Part shown: piece after piece, positions 26,660 to 36,020 of the stretch
Numbering within the stretch: position 1 is the first letter of the stretch
Layout of the letters: each line of letters starts with the position of its first letter
NCBI GenBank assembly: GCA_903882805.1
Contig: CAIRYK010000065.1
Span: 38,345 to 102,344 of the forward strand
Direction of reading: 5' to 3'
Source of the DNA: an uncultured Bacteroidota bacterium
Lineage (GTDB): Bacteria > Bacteroidota > Bacteroidia > Chitinophagales > Chitinophagaceae
DNA: 64,000 nucleotides
Position numbers and translations under genes: made by a program
The notes under the pieces: generated by a model
Database searches by the model: none
The model's input: the letters and a program-made list of their open reading frames with translations, nothing else
Told to the model about the DNA's origin: nothing

Positions 26660-28720
26660 TTAATTCATAAAATAGTCGAACCCAATCGGAAGCGTTATGT
26701 TGAAGGTTATTTTCGACTTTTTGTCGTTCTCAACCGTTAGCTGACCGCCCAGCGTTTCTGCAATGGCGCGCGCATAAAACAGCTTGATGCCGCCGCCCGT
26801 AAGATGTTGATACAGTTTTTTGTACACATCCAGTATATTATTTTCTATGCTACTTAGGTTTGTGCCAGTCAGGTCGTCGGTTATAGAAATGGTAATGGTT
26901 TTGTCTTTTGTAGCGCTGGCTATTGCCACAGTTAGCTCATTAACGTCGGCGCTGTATTTTACCATGTTATGCATTAGGTGCAAAATAACTTCAAATAAAT
27001 AATACCTGCACGACCAGAAGTAATTTATTTCAGAAAAGTCGGTAGACACATTTATTTTTCTGTCCGGATGTTCAAAGGTCAGTTTTTGTTTTATTTCGCT
27101 GATCAGCCTTGTCAGGTCTACCTGTTCCTGATTAAGTAACACATTGGTTTTCACCTGAAGGGTACTGTTCAGGTCGCGCATCACCTCATCGAGTTTCGCC
27201 GATGAACGTCCCATGGCGGTCATAAGCTCATTCATTTCCGTTTTGGGAAGCATATCGGCGTTATTTTTCAGTAGGCTCGAGATGCCCATTAGGTCGGCTA
27301 CTTTTGCCCGCAGATTGTGTGACACTAAATGGCTAAACTCTTCCAAACTCCGGTTGCGTTGGTTCAGGTCGTTGATGAGTTTATTCTGTTTTAATTCAGC
27401 TACTTTATTTTCATACTTGCGCTGAATATTGTCGAGCGCGAAATTTACGGTGCGTGCCAGTCGCTCCAAGATGATCACCTCATCGTTGGTAAACGAATCA
27501 TTTTCGTCTGAATAAATAGCCATCACCAGCCATTGGCCAGTGCTCAGGCACATGGGCAGGCTTATAGACGAATGCAGATTATAATGTTCGGCCATCATCA
27601 ACCAGGGGCTAAATGAGGGAGACGACTGCATATTGTTTACTACCACGTTTTTGCCTGTTCGCAAAGCGGTGGCGGTGGGTCCGTTGCGGTGCTCAGGTTT
27701 GTTGAGGTCTATATAAAAGTCGTCGAGATAGTGTATCGCAGTTCCGAATTTGTGGGTAGCGTTGATCAGCTGCGATTCATTTATTGGGTCGGGCGCATAG
27801 CCTATCCATGCCAGCTCAAACTGACCATATTCTATTATTTTTTTACACACATTTTCCAGCATCGAAAATTCATCGCTGGCTACCATAACGGTATCTTCTA
27901 CTTCGCACAGCAGTTCAAATTCGCGAAGCAGGCGCACATACTGTTGTTCCCTTTTTACCTTTTCGGTAATGATGTCTGAAATAACCATTATTCCGCCTAC
28001 GTTGCCGTCTTCAGTAAACCACGGTTTAATATTCCAGCGCAAATTCTGCCGACTGCCGTCCATTAGCTGCATTTCTTCGTTTTCACTACCGTAGCTGCCG
28101 CCCGATAGCAGGCAGTTTTGAAATAACTCCATCAATCTGTCGGGCAATTGATGAAATATTTCTGGAAGCGTTTTGCCTATGGTTTCTTCGCGTATCAGGT
28201 TGTACCTGCCCAGCCATACATCGCTGGCCAATATTATCTGTAGCTTGTCGTTGAGCATGAGCATAGACACCGGAGCCTGTTCCAGTAGAGATTCGTGCAA
28301 CTTCCCGTTTTGGTTGCTGCCGCCCTGTCCGGGATGCTCCATCACGGATGCCTTATTGCTGCGCCTGGTATCATATTTGGCCGCAATTGTTACAACTATA
28401 TCTTCGCCAGCAGGCGTAAAGGCAAGAGAGATTTCATCGCCTATTACTCCGGTATAGCAAGTCATTTTTTGCTCTGTCTGGTCGGCAGCAACGGCTTTCA
28501 GCGTTTCGTTAATCTGTTCAGCGGCGCTTAGTTGTAGCGCGTCAGCCAATGTTGTACTTGCGTTGAGCGCTATGTCTATACTGCAAAGCGCGTAAAACCG
28601 GCTATTTCCCCACATAAGCATACCACCCTGATCGGCAATACAACAGAAATCTGATGACTGTTCTAAAATCCGGTAAAGGGTATTCAGCTGAAGCGGGTTT
28701 TGTGTTAAGGTATTGGGCAA
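26660..28720 (-). CDS. PAS-GAF sensor histidine kinase, cytosolic
   Basis: 686 residues without a signal peptide or clear membrane segment. Order: PAS (~15-120), PAS (~145-260; NLRWNIKPWFTEDGNVGGIMVISDITE), GAF (~275-425; SSISLPMCLSTGQWLVMAIYSDE), DHp with His near 467 (EEFSHLVSHNLRAKVADLMG), then the ATPase domain. The ATPase part is somewhat degenerate: the N box reads HLMHNMVKYS, keeping the metal-binding Asn and Lys-Tyr, the G1 box reads DDLTGTN instead of DxGxG, and the G2 box GGGIKLFYARAIAE is kept. It is first in a four-gene operon with two receivers and the TPR-PAS protein. It probably phosphorylates one or both receivers in response to a cytosolic signal. Confidence 0.9.
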   Translation of the reverse strand: MPNTLTQNPLQLNTLYRILEQSSDFCCIADQGGMLMWGNSRFYALCSIDIALNASTTLADALQLSAAEQINETLKAVAADQTEQKMTCYTGVIGDEISLAFTPAGEDIVVTIAAKYDTRRSNKASVMEHPGQGGSNQNGKLHESLLEQAPVSMLMLNDKLQIILASDVWLGRYNLIREETIGKTLPEIFHQLPDRLMELFQNCLLSGGSYGSENEEMQLMDGSRQNLRWNIKPWFTEDGNVGGIMVISDIITEKVKREQQYVRLLREFELLCEVEDTVMVASDEFSMLENVCKKIIEYGQFELAWIGYAPDPINESQLINATHKFGTAIHYLDDFYIDLNKPEHRNGPTATALRTGKNVVVNNMQSSPSFSPWLMMAEHYNLHSSISLPMCLSTGQWLVMAIYSDENDSFTNDEVIILERLARTVNFALDNIQRKYENKVAELKQNKLINDLNQRNRSLEEFSHLVSHNLRAKVADLMGISSLLKNNADMLPKTEMNELMTAMGRSSAKLDEVMRDLNSTLQVKTNVLLNQEQVDLTRLISEIKQKLTFEHPDRKINVSTDFSEINYFWSCRYYLFEVILHLMHNMVKYSADVNELTVAIASATKDKTITISITDDLTGTNLSSIENNILDVYKKLYQHLTGGGIKLFYARAIAETLGGQLTVENDKKSKITFNITLPIGFDYFMN

Positions 28721-29070
28721 GCTAAAAGTGTTTTGCGGTTTATTTTCAGAAAAAAAAGAATGTCTAATTTTTTATTTTTATCTCTATAAATGTACAAACA
28801 AGCTAGGTACTTTACTGTATTTTTCGTCAGTTTTTATAGCTATTTCTTGTAGTTTTTCTTAGTAGGCAGCCGTATCGTAACCACAATTGCCTGTAGAGTA
28901 ATGTTTCATTTCTATCGAAATGTGCAAATTGCATGTATATACTTTCAAATGTTCGCAATTATATAAAAGTATTATTAACCTGAAACTGACCGTGGTCAGT
29001 TTCTCTCATTATTTTGCTGCTAAAAAGGCTGTTGTACTTATTATTTAAATGTTTAGAATAAATTTGTTTT
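28721..29070. other. Divergent control region with a perfect palindrome
   Basis: 350 AT-rich bases between the kinase operon (leftward) and the SpmAB-like gene (rightward). A palindrome with 10-base arms gaaactgacc/ggtcagtttc and a central gt lies at 28982-29003; it may be an operator for the gene at 29071. A TAAATTTG box at 29059 lies only 4 bases from that gene's start, probably too close to serve. No small gene is seen. Confidence 0.5.
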
Positions 29071-30510
29071 ATGGTACTCAGCAGATTTTGGTTAATCATT
29101 ATTCTTTCGTCGGTTGTTTACATTCTGTTTCTGCTGGCTACCGGGCAGTCTTATTCTATAGACTATGTGGTAAACGGTAAAAAAGACGAGCCACTGCTGC
29201 TCAAAGAGCTGTACCTTAAAACCCTGCCTGCGCCGGTGCAAGACAGCCTGACACATGCAAAAGACGGTCGCTATATACTGAAAGCGGCCACTGCTAAAAA
29301 GGACACCTTACTGACACTGGATAAAGACATAGTGCGCATGACCTGCGGCAAGCAAGCCACCGATGGTATACTGCCTACGTGCAAGAATACAATTTTCGAT
29401 CTGGTACTGCCGCTTATTGCTTATTTGTCCTTTTTTTGCGGCATACTGCAGTTGCTTATAGATTCGGGCGCATCAGAGAAGCTGGCGCGGCTGCTGAGCC
29501 CGGTATTCATCAAGATATTCCCAGAGGTGCCGGCCAATCATCCGGCCATTTCGTACATGATGCTCAATTTTGCCGCCAATTTTCTTGGTCTCGATTCTGC
29601 GGCTACGCCATTTGGTCTCAAGGCCATGGAGAGCCTGCAGGAAATAAATCCCGACAAAGAAAAGGCCAGCAACTCACAAATCATGTTTTTGTGCCTGCAT
29701 GCTGCCGGGCTTACGCTTATACCCACTTCAATTATTGGCTACAGGGCTGCACAAAACGCCCAAAATCCCGCCGATGTAATGCTGCCCTGTATCATTACAT
29801 CATTCGTAGGTACGCTGGCTGCATTGATAATTGTGGGCATACGCCAGCGTATTAATTTTCGCAGCGCTACCTTGTTGCTGTCTATAGGCGGGCTCATTGG
29901 CATTATTGTAGGCTTGCTGCTTTATATTACCCGGCTCGATCTGCTGGCTAAAAACCACTTTACCAACAATATCTCTAACGTTATTCTGCTGCTCATCATT
30001 CTGGTTATTCTCACCTATTCCTTCCTCAACGAAAAGGTGTTTGCCGCTGCCGACCGTAACGTTTTTTCGTCGTTTGTAGACGGGGTGTCGAGCGGGTTAA
30101 AGACCGGGGTTACTGTGTTTCCCTATATATTGGGCATGCTTGTGGCTATATCGTTGTTTCGCAATAGCGGCGTGTTCGAGATTATTTCGGGTTTGCTGGC
30201 CAAGTTCTTTTTGTTGCTGGGCATCAATAAGCAGGTGGTAGATGCATTGCCGGTGGCTATACTGCGCCCATTCAGCAGTAGCGGCTCGCGAGGGTTTATG
30301 ATAGACTCTATGCAAACCTATGGCGTAGACTCGCTAACGGGCAGGCTATCGAGTGTTTTTCAGTGTTCGGCCGAGACAACGTTTTATGTTATTGCCGTCT
30401 ATTTTGGCAGCGTTAAAGTGAAAAACACCCGCTACACCCTGTCTACCATGCTGCTCGTAGATCTTATATGCGTAGTAGCGGCTATATTAGTTTGTTCGTT
30501 GTTTTTTTAG
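29071..30510 (+). CDS. SpmA/SpmB-like nucleoside-recognition (gate) membrane protein
   Basis: 479 residues, about ten membrane segments. It has two 'gate' (nucleoside recognition) domains: residues ~110-260 match SpmA (LSFFCGILQLLIDSGASEKLARLLSPV, LNFAANFLGLDSAATPFGLKAM) and ~320-479 match SpmB (GLKTGVTVFPYILGMLVAI, STMLLVDLICVVAAILV), fused into one chain as is common in Bacteroidota. After the first membrane helix a ~70-residue extracytoplasmic insert (DYVVNGKKDEPLLLKEL) precedes the first gate domain. In spore formers these proteins affect spore dehydration; in non-sporulating Bacteroidota the transported molecule is unknown. It stands alone. Confidence 0.85.
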   Translation: MVLSRFWLIIILSSVVYILFLLATGQSYSIDYVVNGKKDEPLLLKELYLKTLPAPVQDSLTHAKDGRYILKAATAKKDTLLTLDKDIVRMTCGKQATDGILPTCKNTIFDLVLPLIAYLSFFCGILQLLIDSGASEKLARLLSPVFIKIFPEVPANHPAISYMMLNFAANFLGLDSAATPFGLKAMESLQEINPDKEKASNSQIMFLCLHAAGLTLIPTSIIGYRAAQNAQNPADVMLPCIITSFVGTLAALIIVGIRQRINFRSATLLLSIGGLIGIIVGLLLYITRLDLLAKNHFTNNISNVILLLIILVILTYSFLNEKVFAAADRNVFSSFVDGVSSGLKTGVTVFPYILGMLVAISLFRNSGVFEIISGLLAKFFLLLGINKQVVDALPVAILRPFSSSGSRGFMIDSMQTYGVDSLTGRLSSVFQCSAETTFYVIAVYFGSVKVKNTRYTLSTMLLVDLICVVAAILVCSLFF

Positions 30511-30626
30511 TGGCTAAAAAGTAAAGGGCGTCACTAACCATTATTGCCGTTTGTGCGTCTTTAATTGCATTGTATTAATCGGCAGATAATGGTCGGCCGG
30601 TATTTGCCTTTAAAAACGAAACCTTT

Positions 30627-32531
30627 ATGAAGCACATTTCTTTTTCTCTGTTGCTTTTGGCGCTTTGCGCGTTCTTTTCCGCACAATCGCAAACCATAAC
30701 TACCATCGCCGGCACAGGTTATAGGGCCGGTACAGGTTTTGGGGGTTATACCGGCGATGGCGGCGCCGCTACCAACGCTCAACTGGCGCATCCATACGGT
30801 ATAGCATTCGACGCCGACCGGAATATGTATATAGCCGACGGAGTAAATCACTGCGTGCGTAAAGTAACAACAGCTGGTATAATAACCACCATTGCTGGCA
30901 ATGGCACAGCCGGACATACCGGCGACGGCGGCCCTGCTACTGCCGCCACATGCCGGTATCCGCACGGCATAGTAATTACCCCCGATGGTAGTGTCATTTT
31001 TACTGAAAATGGCAATCATTGTATTCGTAAAATATCGCCTACGGGCATCATATCCACTATTGCCGGCACTGGTTTGCCCGTATACTCGGGCGATGGCGGC
31101 CCTGCTACTGCCGCCGGCGTATTGGGGCCGGGCGGTATTTGCCGCGATGGCGTGGGCAATCTGTATTACTGCGATGGCGCGGGAAGCAGTATGACCCACA
31201 TTCGTAAAATAGACCCGGCGGGTATCATCACCACCATTGCAGGCACAGGTTCGTCGGTATATAGCGGTGATGGCGGCCCTGCCACCGACGCCGGATTTTC
31301 TACACCGACCGATATTACACTTGATGCGGCAGGCAATCTGCTCTTCACCTCGTGGGGCGATCACCGTATTCGGAAGATTAGCACAGACGGCCTAATAAGC
31401 ACGGTAGCCGGCGTTAGTTTTTCGGGCTACGGCGGCGAGGGATTACCGGCAACGGCTACCCAGCTAAACTATCCGGCTTTTTTAAGCATAGACACCATTG
31501 GCAACATTTATTTTACCGACCAGATCAATCAACGACTGCGTAAGATCAATACTTCGGGGCTTATTGTTACAGTGGCCGGCAACGGTGTGATGGCCTATGC
31601 CGGAGATGGCGGACTCGCAACGGCCGCAAACCTTAACTCGCCAATGGGCGTGCACGCAGCCGGTAATGGCATTGTGTACTTTGCCGATATGCAAAACAAT
31701 GTGGTGCGCAAAATAACCATGAATGGGCCTAAGTTTACCTGCGGCGGCATACAGCGCCTTCAGGTTTGTATCAATGAAATAGCTGTGCCGGTAAATACTA
31801 TGCTGGCTGTAACCCACAACAGCGCCGGCGCTACAGATACCTGGAGCATCGCGACACCGCCCGCTCACGGAGCGCTATTGGTCGGTTTTACAGCAGTATC
31901 CACAGGAGGAGTAATGATACCCACAGGCCTGAGTTATACGCCAACCACAGGTTACTCAGGGCCCGATACCTTTAGGGTGCGCGTAACCGATGGCGTTGCC
32001 GCCGACACAACAATGGTTTATGTAAATGTTAGTCCGCTTCCGGATGCCGGCGTGGTAACCGGCGCAGATACGCTTTGTTTTGGCGATACTATAACCTTCC
32101 ACTCTACCACGCCTGCAGGGCGTTGGATGTCTGTGTTGCCCACTATAGCGGATATTACGCCGGCAGGTCATTTGCGTACGTTGGGTATAGGCGCAGACAC
32201 TATATTGTATGTTCATACCAACTATTGCGGCGCCGATACTGCCGTTTATTCGCTCGTAGTAGCCGATTGTTCGCTGGAAACGCCGCTACGGAATACAACA
32301 GGTCGGTCGATGGTTTTGTATCCAAATCCAGCCTCAGAAACGCTCGTAATAAGAACCACTGCCGCAACGGGCGAGCTAATACTGACTGATATGCTGGGCA
32401 GGCAGGTAGCAAGGCAAGCAGTTGCAAGCAATAACACGCAGATGGACATACATGAATTGCCAACAGGTATTTATGTGGCCGAATGGAAAAATGACGGCGG
32501 TATTCTGTCTATGAAAATAGCTATCAGGTAA
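30627..32531 (+). CDS. Secreted NHL-repeat beta-propeller protein with Ig-like and T9SS domains
   Basis: 634 residues; signal peptide MKHISFSLLLLALCAFFSAQSQ. Residues ~22-370 hold six or so NHL blades with the recurring phrases ITTIAGTG, YSGDGGPAT and HRIRKIS. Residues ~385-480 form a cadherin/Ig-like domain (TGYSGPDTFRVRVTDG), followed by a second Ig-like stretch (~485-550) and a T9SS type A domain (~555-634; LYPNPASETLVI, LPTGIYVAEW). It should be displayed at the cell surface; the binding partner is unknown. It shares the blade phrases with the gene at 5138 but has one more Ig-like module. The next gene starts 107 bases downstream on the same strand and may be co-expressed. Confidence 0.87.
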   Translation: MKHISFSLLLLALCAFFSAQSQTITTIAGTGYRAGTGFGGYTGDGGAATNAQLAHPYGIAFDADRNMYIADGVNHCVRKVTTAGIITTIAGNGTAGHTGDGGPATAATCRYPHGIVITPDGSVIFTENGNHCIRKISPTGIISTIAGTGLPVYSGDGGPATAAGVLGPGGICRDGVGNLYYCDGAGSSMTHIRKIDPAGIITTIAGTGSSVYSGDGGPATDAGFSTPTDITLDAAGNLLFTSWGDHRIRKISTDGLISTVAGVSFSGYGGEGLPATATQLNYPAFLSIDTIGNIYFTDQINQRLRKINTSGLIVTVAGNGVMAYAGDGGLATAANLNSPMGVHAAGNGIVYFADMQNNVVRKITMNGPKFTCGGIQRLQVCINEIAVPVNTMLAVTHNSAGATDTWSIATPPAHGALLVGFTAVSTGGVMIPTGLSYTPTTGYSGPDTFRVRVTDGVAADTTMVYVNVSPLPDAGVVTGADTLCFGDTITFHSTTPAGRWMSVLPTIADITPAGHLRTLGIGADTILYVHTNYCGADTAVYSLVVADCSLETPLRNTTGRSMVLYPNPASETLVIRTTAATGELILTDMLGRQVARQAVASNNTQMDIHELPTGIYVAEWKNDGGILSMKIAIR

Positions 32532-32637
32532 TCGACTGTCATTGAAGCGCCATCTTGTTATAAATGTTATGAATTGATATTGTTTAGCGCTAAATTTAAT
32601 TTTAACATTATCAATCATAGTATTCAAATCCTGACGT

Positions 32638-34080
32638 ATGAGAAAGACAACCTTTTTAGCATTGGTATGCTTGCTACAGGTAAGCAATTCGTTTGCACAG
32701 TATTATACAAAGGCAAATAGCAAATGGTTTTTTGGCTCCAATGCCGGTCTGGATTTTTCTTCGGGAAGTCCGGTAAGTTTTTATTCCAACAATATGTATA
32801 GCGACGAAGGCGCAGCCGGGGTGTGCGATATATACGGGAATACCCTTTTTTATACCGACGGTAGAAACGCAATAAACAGGCTGGGCAATGTGATGAACAA
32901 CGGATACGGTATGCCGCCCTTCAATAGCTACGGCAGCTGCACAAATGCGGCGCAAATAGTTCAGAACCTTGGCAATCTCAACCAGTATTATGTGTTTTCG
33001 CTACAGGAAGATACCCGGTTAGTAAATCCTTCAGATCCTTACAGCGGCCGATTGTGCTATAGCATTGTCGATATGTCGCTGGATAGCGGCAGAGGCGCTG
33101 TGCTGGATTCTGTAAAGGGCATCATGTTGGATAGTGTGTTGTCTGAAAAAATGATAGCAATACCCGGCAATAACTGCAATGTTTGGCTCGTCAACCACAG
33201 TCGCGACCATGCGCGTTTTTATGTGCGCGAAATAACAGCTTCCGGAGTTGGATCACCCACGGTGTATACAGCGGGCGCTAATAATACCTATGGTTTTTAT
33301 GCGCAGGGAACAATGATTTTTTCGCCCGACAGGACAAAAATTGCTATGGTCTCGTTCCAATACATGAGCAGAGACCAGGCTTTAGAATTGTTTAGCTTCG
33401 ACCCCAATACTGGTCGTGTATCGAACCAGCAAATGATAGAAAATTTAAATAGAGGCTATGGTTGCGAGTTCTCGCCCAATAGTAAGTTGTTGTATACATT
33501 AGATATCGTAGACGACAATATGAAGGTGATGCAATACGACTGTTCGCTCACAACTACTGCCGCCATACAGGCATCTAAAAACATTGTATTTACAGATTCT
33601 CCCAGGTTCGCAATATATAGCATGAAACTTGCTCCCGATAACAAGATATACTTGCTATCGATGAGTTCGGATAGTCTTGATTGTATTACGGCCCCCAACA
33701 ATGTAGCAACTCTGTGTGGATATAGTAAAAACCTAGTAGGCTTATTTGCGGGCACACATGGCGTTTATGGATTGCCCAACGTGTATGTTACCGCCGACAC
33801 CAGTTGCTCGATAATAAAACGCCTGAATACCCCGGTGTGCTTGTCGCCTAATCTGTTTTCTGTCTATCCCAATCCGGCATCCGGCACATTGACTATAACA
33901 ACGCCAACGCCCACAGGCGCAGTAGCGCTAACAGACATAACCGGCAGGCAGGCGATCACGAAGAAAGTAACAGAAGCTACAACAACGATAGAAATTGGCA
34001 CGTTGCCCAAAGGAATATATTTTGCAGCCTGGACCGATGACAGTGGCGCCAAAGCTGTGCAGAAAATTGTAGTAGAGTAG
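32638..34080 (+). CDS. Secreted propeller-like protein with T9SS domain
   Basis: 480 residues; signal peptide MRKTTFLALVCLLQVSNSFAQ. The body (~22-400) has the look of a WD40/PD40-like propeller used in Bacteroidota surface proteins (KWFFGSNAGLDFSSGSPVSF, LFYTDGRNAIN, FSPDRTKIAMVSF, EFSPNSKLLYTLD, LAPDNKIYLLS). A T9SS type A domain closes it (VYPNPASGTLTI, LPKGIYFAAW, KIVVE). The function beyond surface display is unknown. A terminator follows 38 bases after the stop. Confidence 0.85.
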   Translation: MRKTTFLALVCLLQVSNSFAQYYTKANSKWFFGSNAGLDFSSGSPVSFYSNNMYSDEGAAGVCDIYGNTLFYTDGRNAINRLGNVMNNGYGMPPFNSYGSCTNAAQIVQNLGNLNQYYVFSLQEDTRLVNPSDPYSGRLCYSIVDMSLDSGRGAVLDSVKGIMLDSVLSEKMIAIPGNNCNVWLVNHSRDHARFYVREITASGVGSPTVYTAGANNTYGFYAQGTMIFSPDRTKIAMVSFQYMSRDQALELFSFDPNTGRVSNQQMIENLNRGYGCEFSPNSKLLYTLDIVDDNMKVMQYDCSLTTTAAIQASKNIVFTDSPRFAIYSMKLAPDNKIYLLSMSSDSLDCITAPNNVATLCGYSKNLVGLFAGTHGVYGLPNVYVTADTSCSIIKRLNTPVCLSPNLFSVYPNPASGTLTITTPTPTGAVALTDITGRQAITKKVTEATTTIEIGTLPKGIYFAAWTDDSGAKAVQKIVVE

Positions 34081-34117
34081 TTGCAATATTATGCTGCAGA
34101 GCGAGGCGTTAAACCAT

Positions 34118-34153
34118 AAAAAATGCTGTGTCATTTACGACACAGCATTTTTT
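34118..34153. terminator. Bidirectional terminator between convergent genes
   Basis: A perfect 15-bp stem around atgctgtgtc/gacacagcat (loop atttac) flanked by six A on the left and six T on the right, so it can end both the propeller gene (plus) and the DUF2911 gene (minus). Confidence 0.9.
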
Positions 34154-34202
34154 ATGCAGTCTTTCCACTGCCAGTGATTTTTGAAATGTTATGGGCTATA
34201 GC

Positions 34203-34706
34203 TTAGTAGCTAACAGGAAACGTAGCGGCTGTTTTGTCCCACATCATTTTTATTGCCTCCGCCGAAGCTTCGATAGTAAATTGTTCTACAACATTATCGA
34301 GGGTTGTAGCGGCTACTGCTGCAGTCACTACATCCTTGGTTTTGTCGTATTCGTAAGCGCCCCATTGGCCCAGCTTGCTGTTCAGTATCAGCGTCCATTC
34401 GTTTTTATTGGGTATTACAAACAGCGTATACGTACCTGCTTTTACAGGGCGGCCCACTACTTTGCAATCCTTAGCAAAAGTGATTTGGGTAGCCTCGTCG
34501 GCGCCGGCGCGCCAAACTTTGCCGTATGACTCGAGTCCGCCGAAAATGTCGCGTCCTTTTTTGTAAGGTCGGCCATAGGCAATGGTCATATTTGCCGTTC
34601 TTACGGTATCGTGCGGGCTTTTACGTTGTTCTTTTGGCTTGCCCTGCGCAAATATCGATGAGGCGGCCAATAGCAATAAAAAAGTTAGAGAAAATAGTTT
34701 TTTCAT
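34203..34706 (-). CDS. DUF2911 secreted protein
   Basis: 167 residues from the ATG at 34706, which opens a good signal peptide (MKKLFSLTFLLLLAASSIFAQ); the frame is open 10 codons further up. The body carries the DUF2911 pattern: MTIAYGRPYKKGRDIFGGL, GKVWRAGADEATQITFAKD, PVKAGTYTLFVIPNKNEWTLILN. The family is common in Bacteroidota, periplasmic or extracellular, with no known activity. It stands alone and converges with the propeller gene. Confidence 0.88.
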   Translation of the reverse strand: MKKLFSLTFLLLLAASSIFAQGKPKEQRKSPHDTVRTANMTIAYGRPYKKGRDIFGGLESYGKVWRAGADEATQITFAKDCKVVGRPVKAGTYTLFVIPNKNEWTLILNSKLGQWGAYEYDKTKDVVTAAVAATTLDNVVEQFTIEASAEAIKMMWDKTAATFPVSY

Positions 34707-34889
34707 AAAATAATTTTGGCTGCAAGTTAATGCCAAAATTCATTTCACGAGCGTTAGGGCAGGTGTTTTTCAGTGTGAAATGCAGGTTAAACGCAGCGGA
34801 GCATTTAAAACAATAATTTGCTTGCCGGGGTAGCAAAATCCAAATACAGCAATAGAGCTTTTCGCTAACCTGCGTTTACGGATAAAGGT

Positions 34890-34897
34890 TACTTTTG
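34890..34897 (+). promoter_or_regulatory. Candidate -7 box for the SDR gene
   Basis: TACTTTTG fits TAnnTTTG and lies 40 bases before the start at 34937. It sits in the divergent gap with the DUF2911 gene. Confidence 0.4.
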
Positions 34898-34936
34898 CGG
34901 CATACTTTTTTACTTTTACTAACAATTACTTACCAT

Positions 34937-35725
34937 ATGCTGTCATTAAACCTCGCCGGTAAAACGGCCCTTGTAGGCGGAAGCACTCAAGGCATAGGTC
35001 TGGCTACGGCGCAGGCGTTAGCCTCGCTGGGCGCCAATTGTGTGCTGCTTTCCAGAAACGAGGAGAAATTGAAAATAGCGGTTGCTACCCTGGATACCGC
35101 TGCAGGCCAACGCCACGGATACCTCGTAGCCGACTATGCAAACACAACCCAGGTGCGCGAAGTAGTAGCCGGATTTGTTGCTACACATCAGGTGCACATA
35201 CTCATAAACAACAGCGGAGGCCCTGCCGGCGGCCCGATAGTGAATGCAAAGCCGGAAGATTTTTTAGCAGCATTTCAACAGCACCTTATATGTAACCATA
35301 TTATAAGTCAGTTGGTTATAGATAGAATGAAAGAAGCAGGTTATGGGCGGATAATTAATATCATTTCTACATCAGTAAAAATTCCACTGAAAGATCTGGG
35401 CGTTTCCAACACCATACGCGGGGCAGTGGCGTCGTGGGCAAAAACCATGGCAAACGAGCTTGGGCAGTATGGAATTACAGTGAATAATGTGTTGCCCGGG
35501 GCTACCACAACCGAACGTCTGACGACCATCATTGCCAACAAAGCAGCCAAAACTGGCAAGACCATTGCAGAAGTGGAACACGAAATGATGAATGAAACAC
35601 CCGCTCGCCGTTTTGGCAAGCCCGAAGAGATAGCCGCGATGGCTGCTTTTTTGGCAAGCCCTGCGGCAGCATACGTAAACGGAACGAGCATACCAGTAGA
35701 TGGCGGCCGTACCGGCAGCATTTAG
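34937..35725 (+). CDS. SDR-family oxidoreductase with non-standard active site
   Basis: 262 residues from the ATG at 34937; the 14 upstream codons in frame are hydrophobic and not part of the fold. The Rossmann NAD(P)-binding start is clear (GKTALVGGSTQGIGLATAQALASLGA), as are NNSGG and the C-terminal PEEIAAMAAFLASPAAAYVNGTSIPVDGG. The catalytic Ser is kept (NIISTS), but the usual Tyr-x3-Lys is replaced: where YSASK is expected the sequence reads SNTIRG. This variant occurs in a subgroup of SDRs, so it may be a real specialised enzyme or may bind without reducing. The substrate is unknown. The gene stands alone. Confidence 0.85.
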   Translation: MLSLNLAGKTALVGGSTQGIGLATAQALASLGANCVLLSRNEEKLKIAVATLDTAAGQRHGYLVADYANTTQVREVVAGFVATHQVHILINNSGGPAGGPIVNAKPEDFLAAFQQHLICNHIISQLVIDRMKEAGYGRIINIISTSVKIPLKDLGVSNTIRGAVASWAKTMANELGQYGITVNNVLPGATTTERLTTIIANKAAKTGKTIAEVEHEMMNETPARRFGKPEEIAAMAAFLASPAAAYVNGTSIPVDGGRTGSI

Positions 35726-35955
35726 CAACAAAAAGAGGGTGTTCAACACACAATCTAACAGATAATACACATTTGCAAAATGCGTATTTGTAGAATCAGG
35801 AAAAAAATTAAGCCGTTTTGGAAGCCCAAAAGCCGTTTTTCGCTGACAGAAATATGACATTGCAAATAAATTTATCTCAAAAAATCGGCTGAAAGCCGCC
35901 ACAGGCTTGAAAAACATTTTTTCAAAAATGTGTACAACTTTTCAGAATTGTGTTG

Positions 35956-35963
35956 TAGTTTTG
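35956..35963 (+). promoter_or_regulatory. Candidate -7 box of the ACIII-cytochrome oxidase operon
   Basis: TAGTTTTG fits TAnnTTTG. If used, RNA starts near 35970 and the first in-frame start codon is TTG 36021. An AT-rich hairpin, ttgaaaaa/tttttcaa (35907-35925), lies just upstream. Confidence 0.4.
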
Positions 35964-36020
35964 CCCTCGCTTTTATATAATGGAAAGTTAATTTTCAAAT
36001 TTATTCCTGTGCCAGAATCA

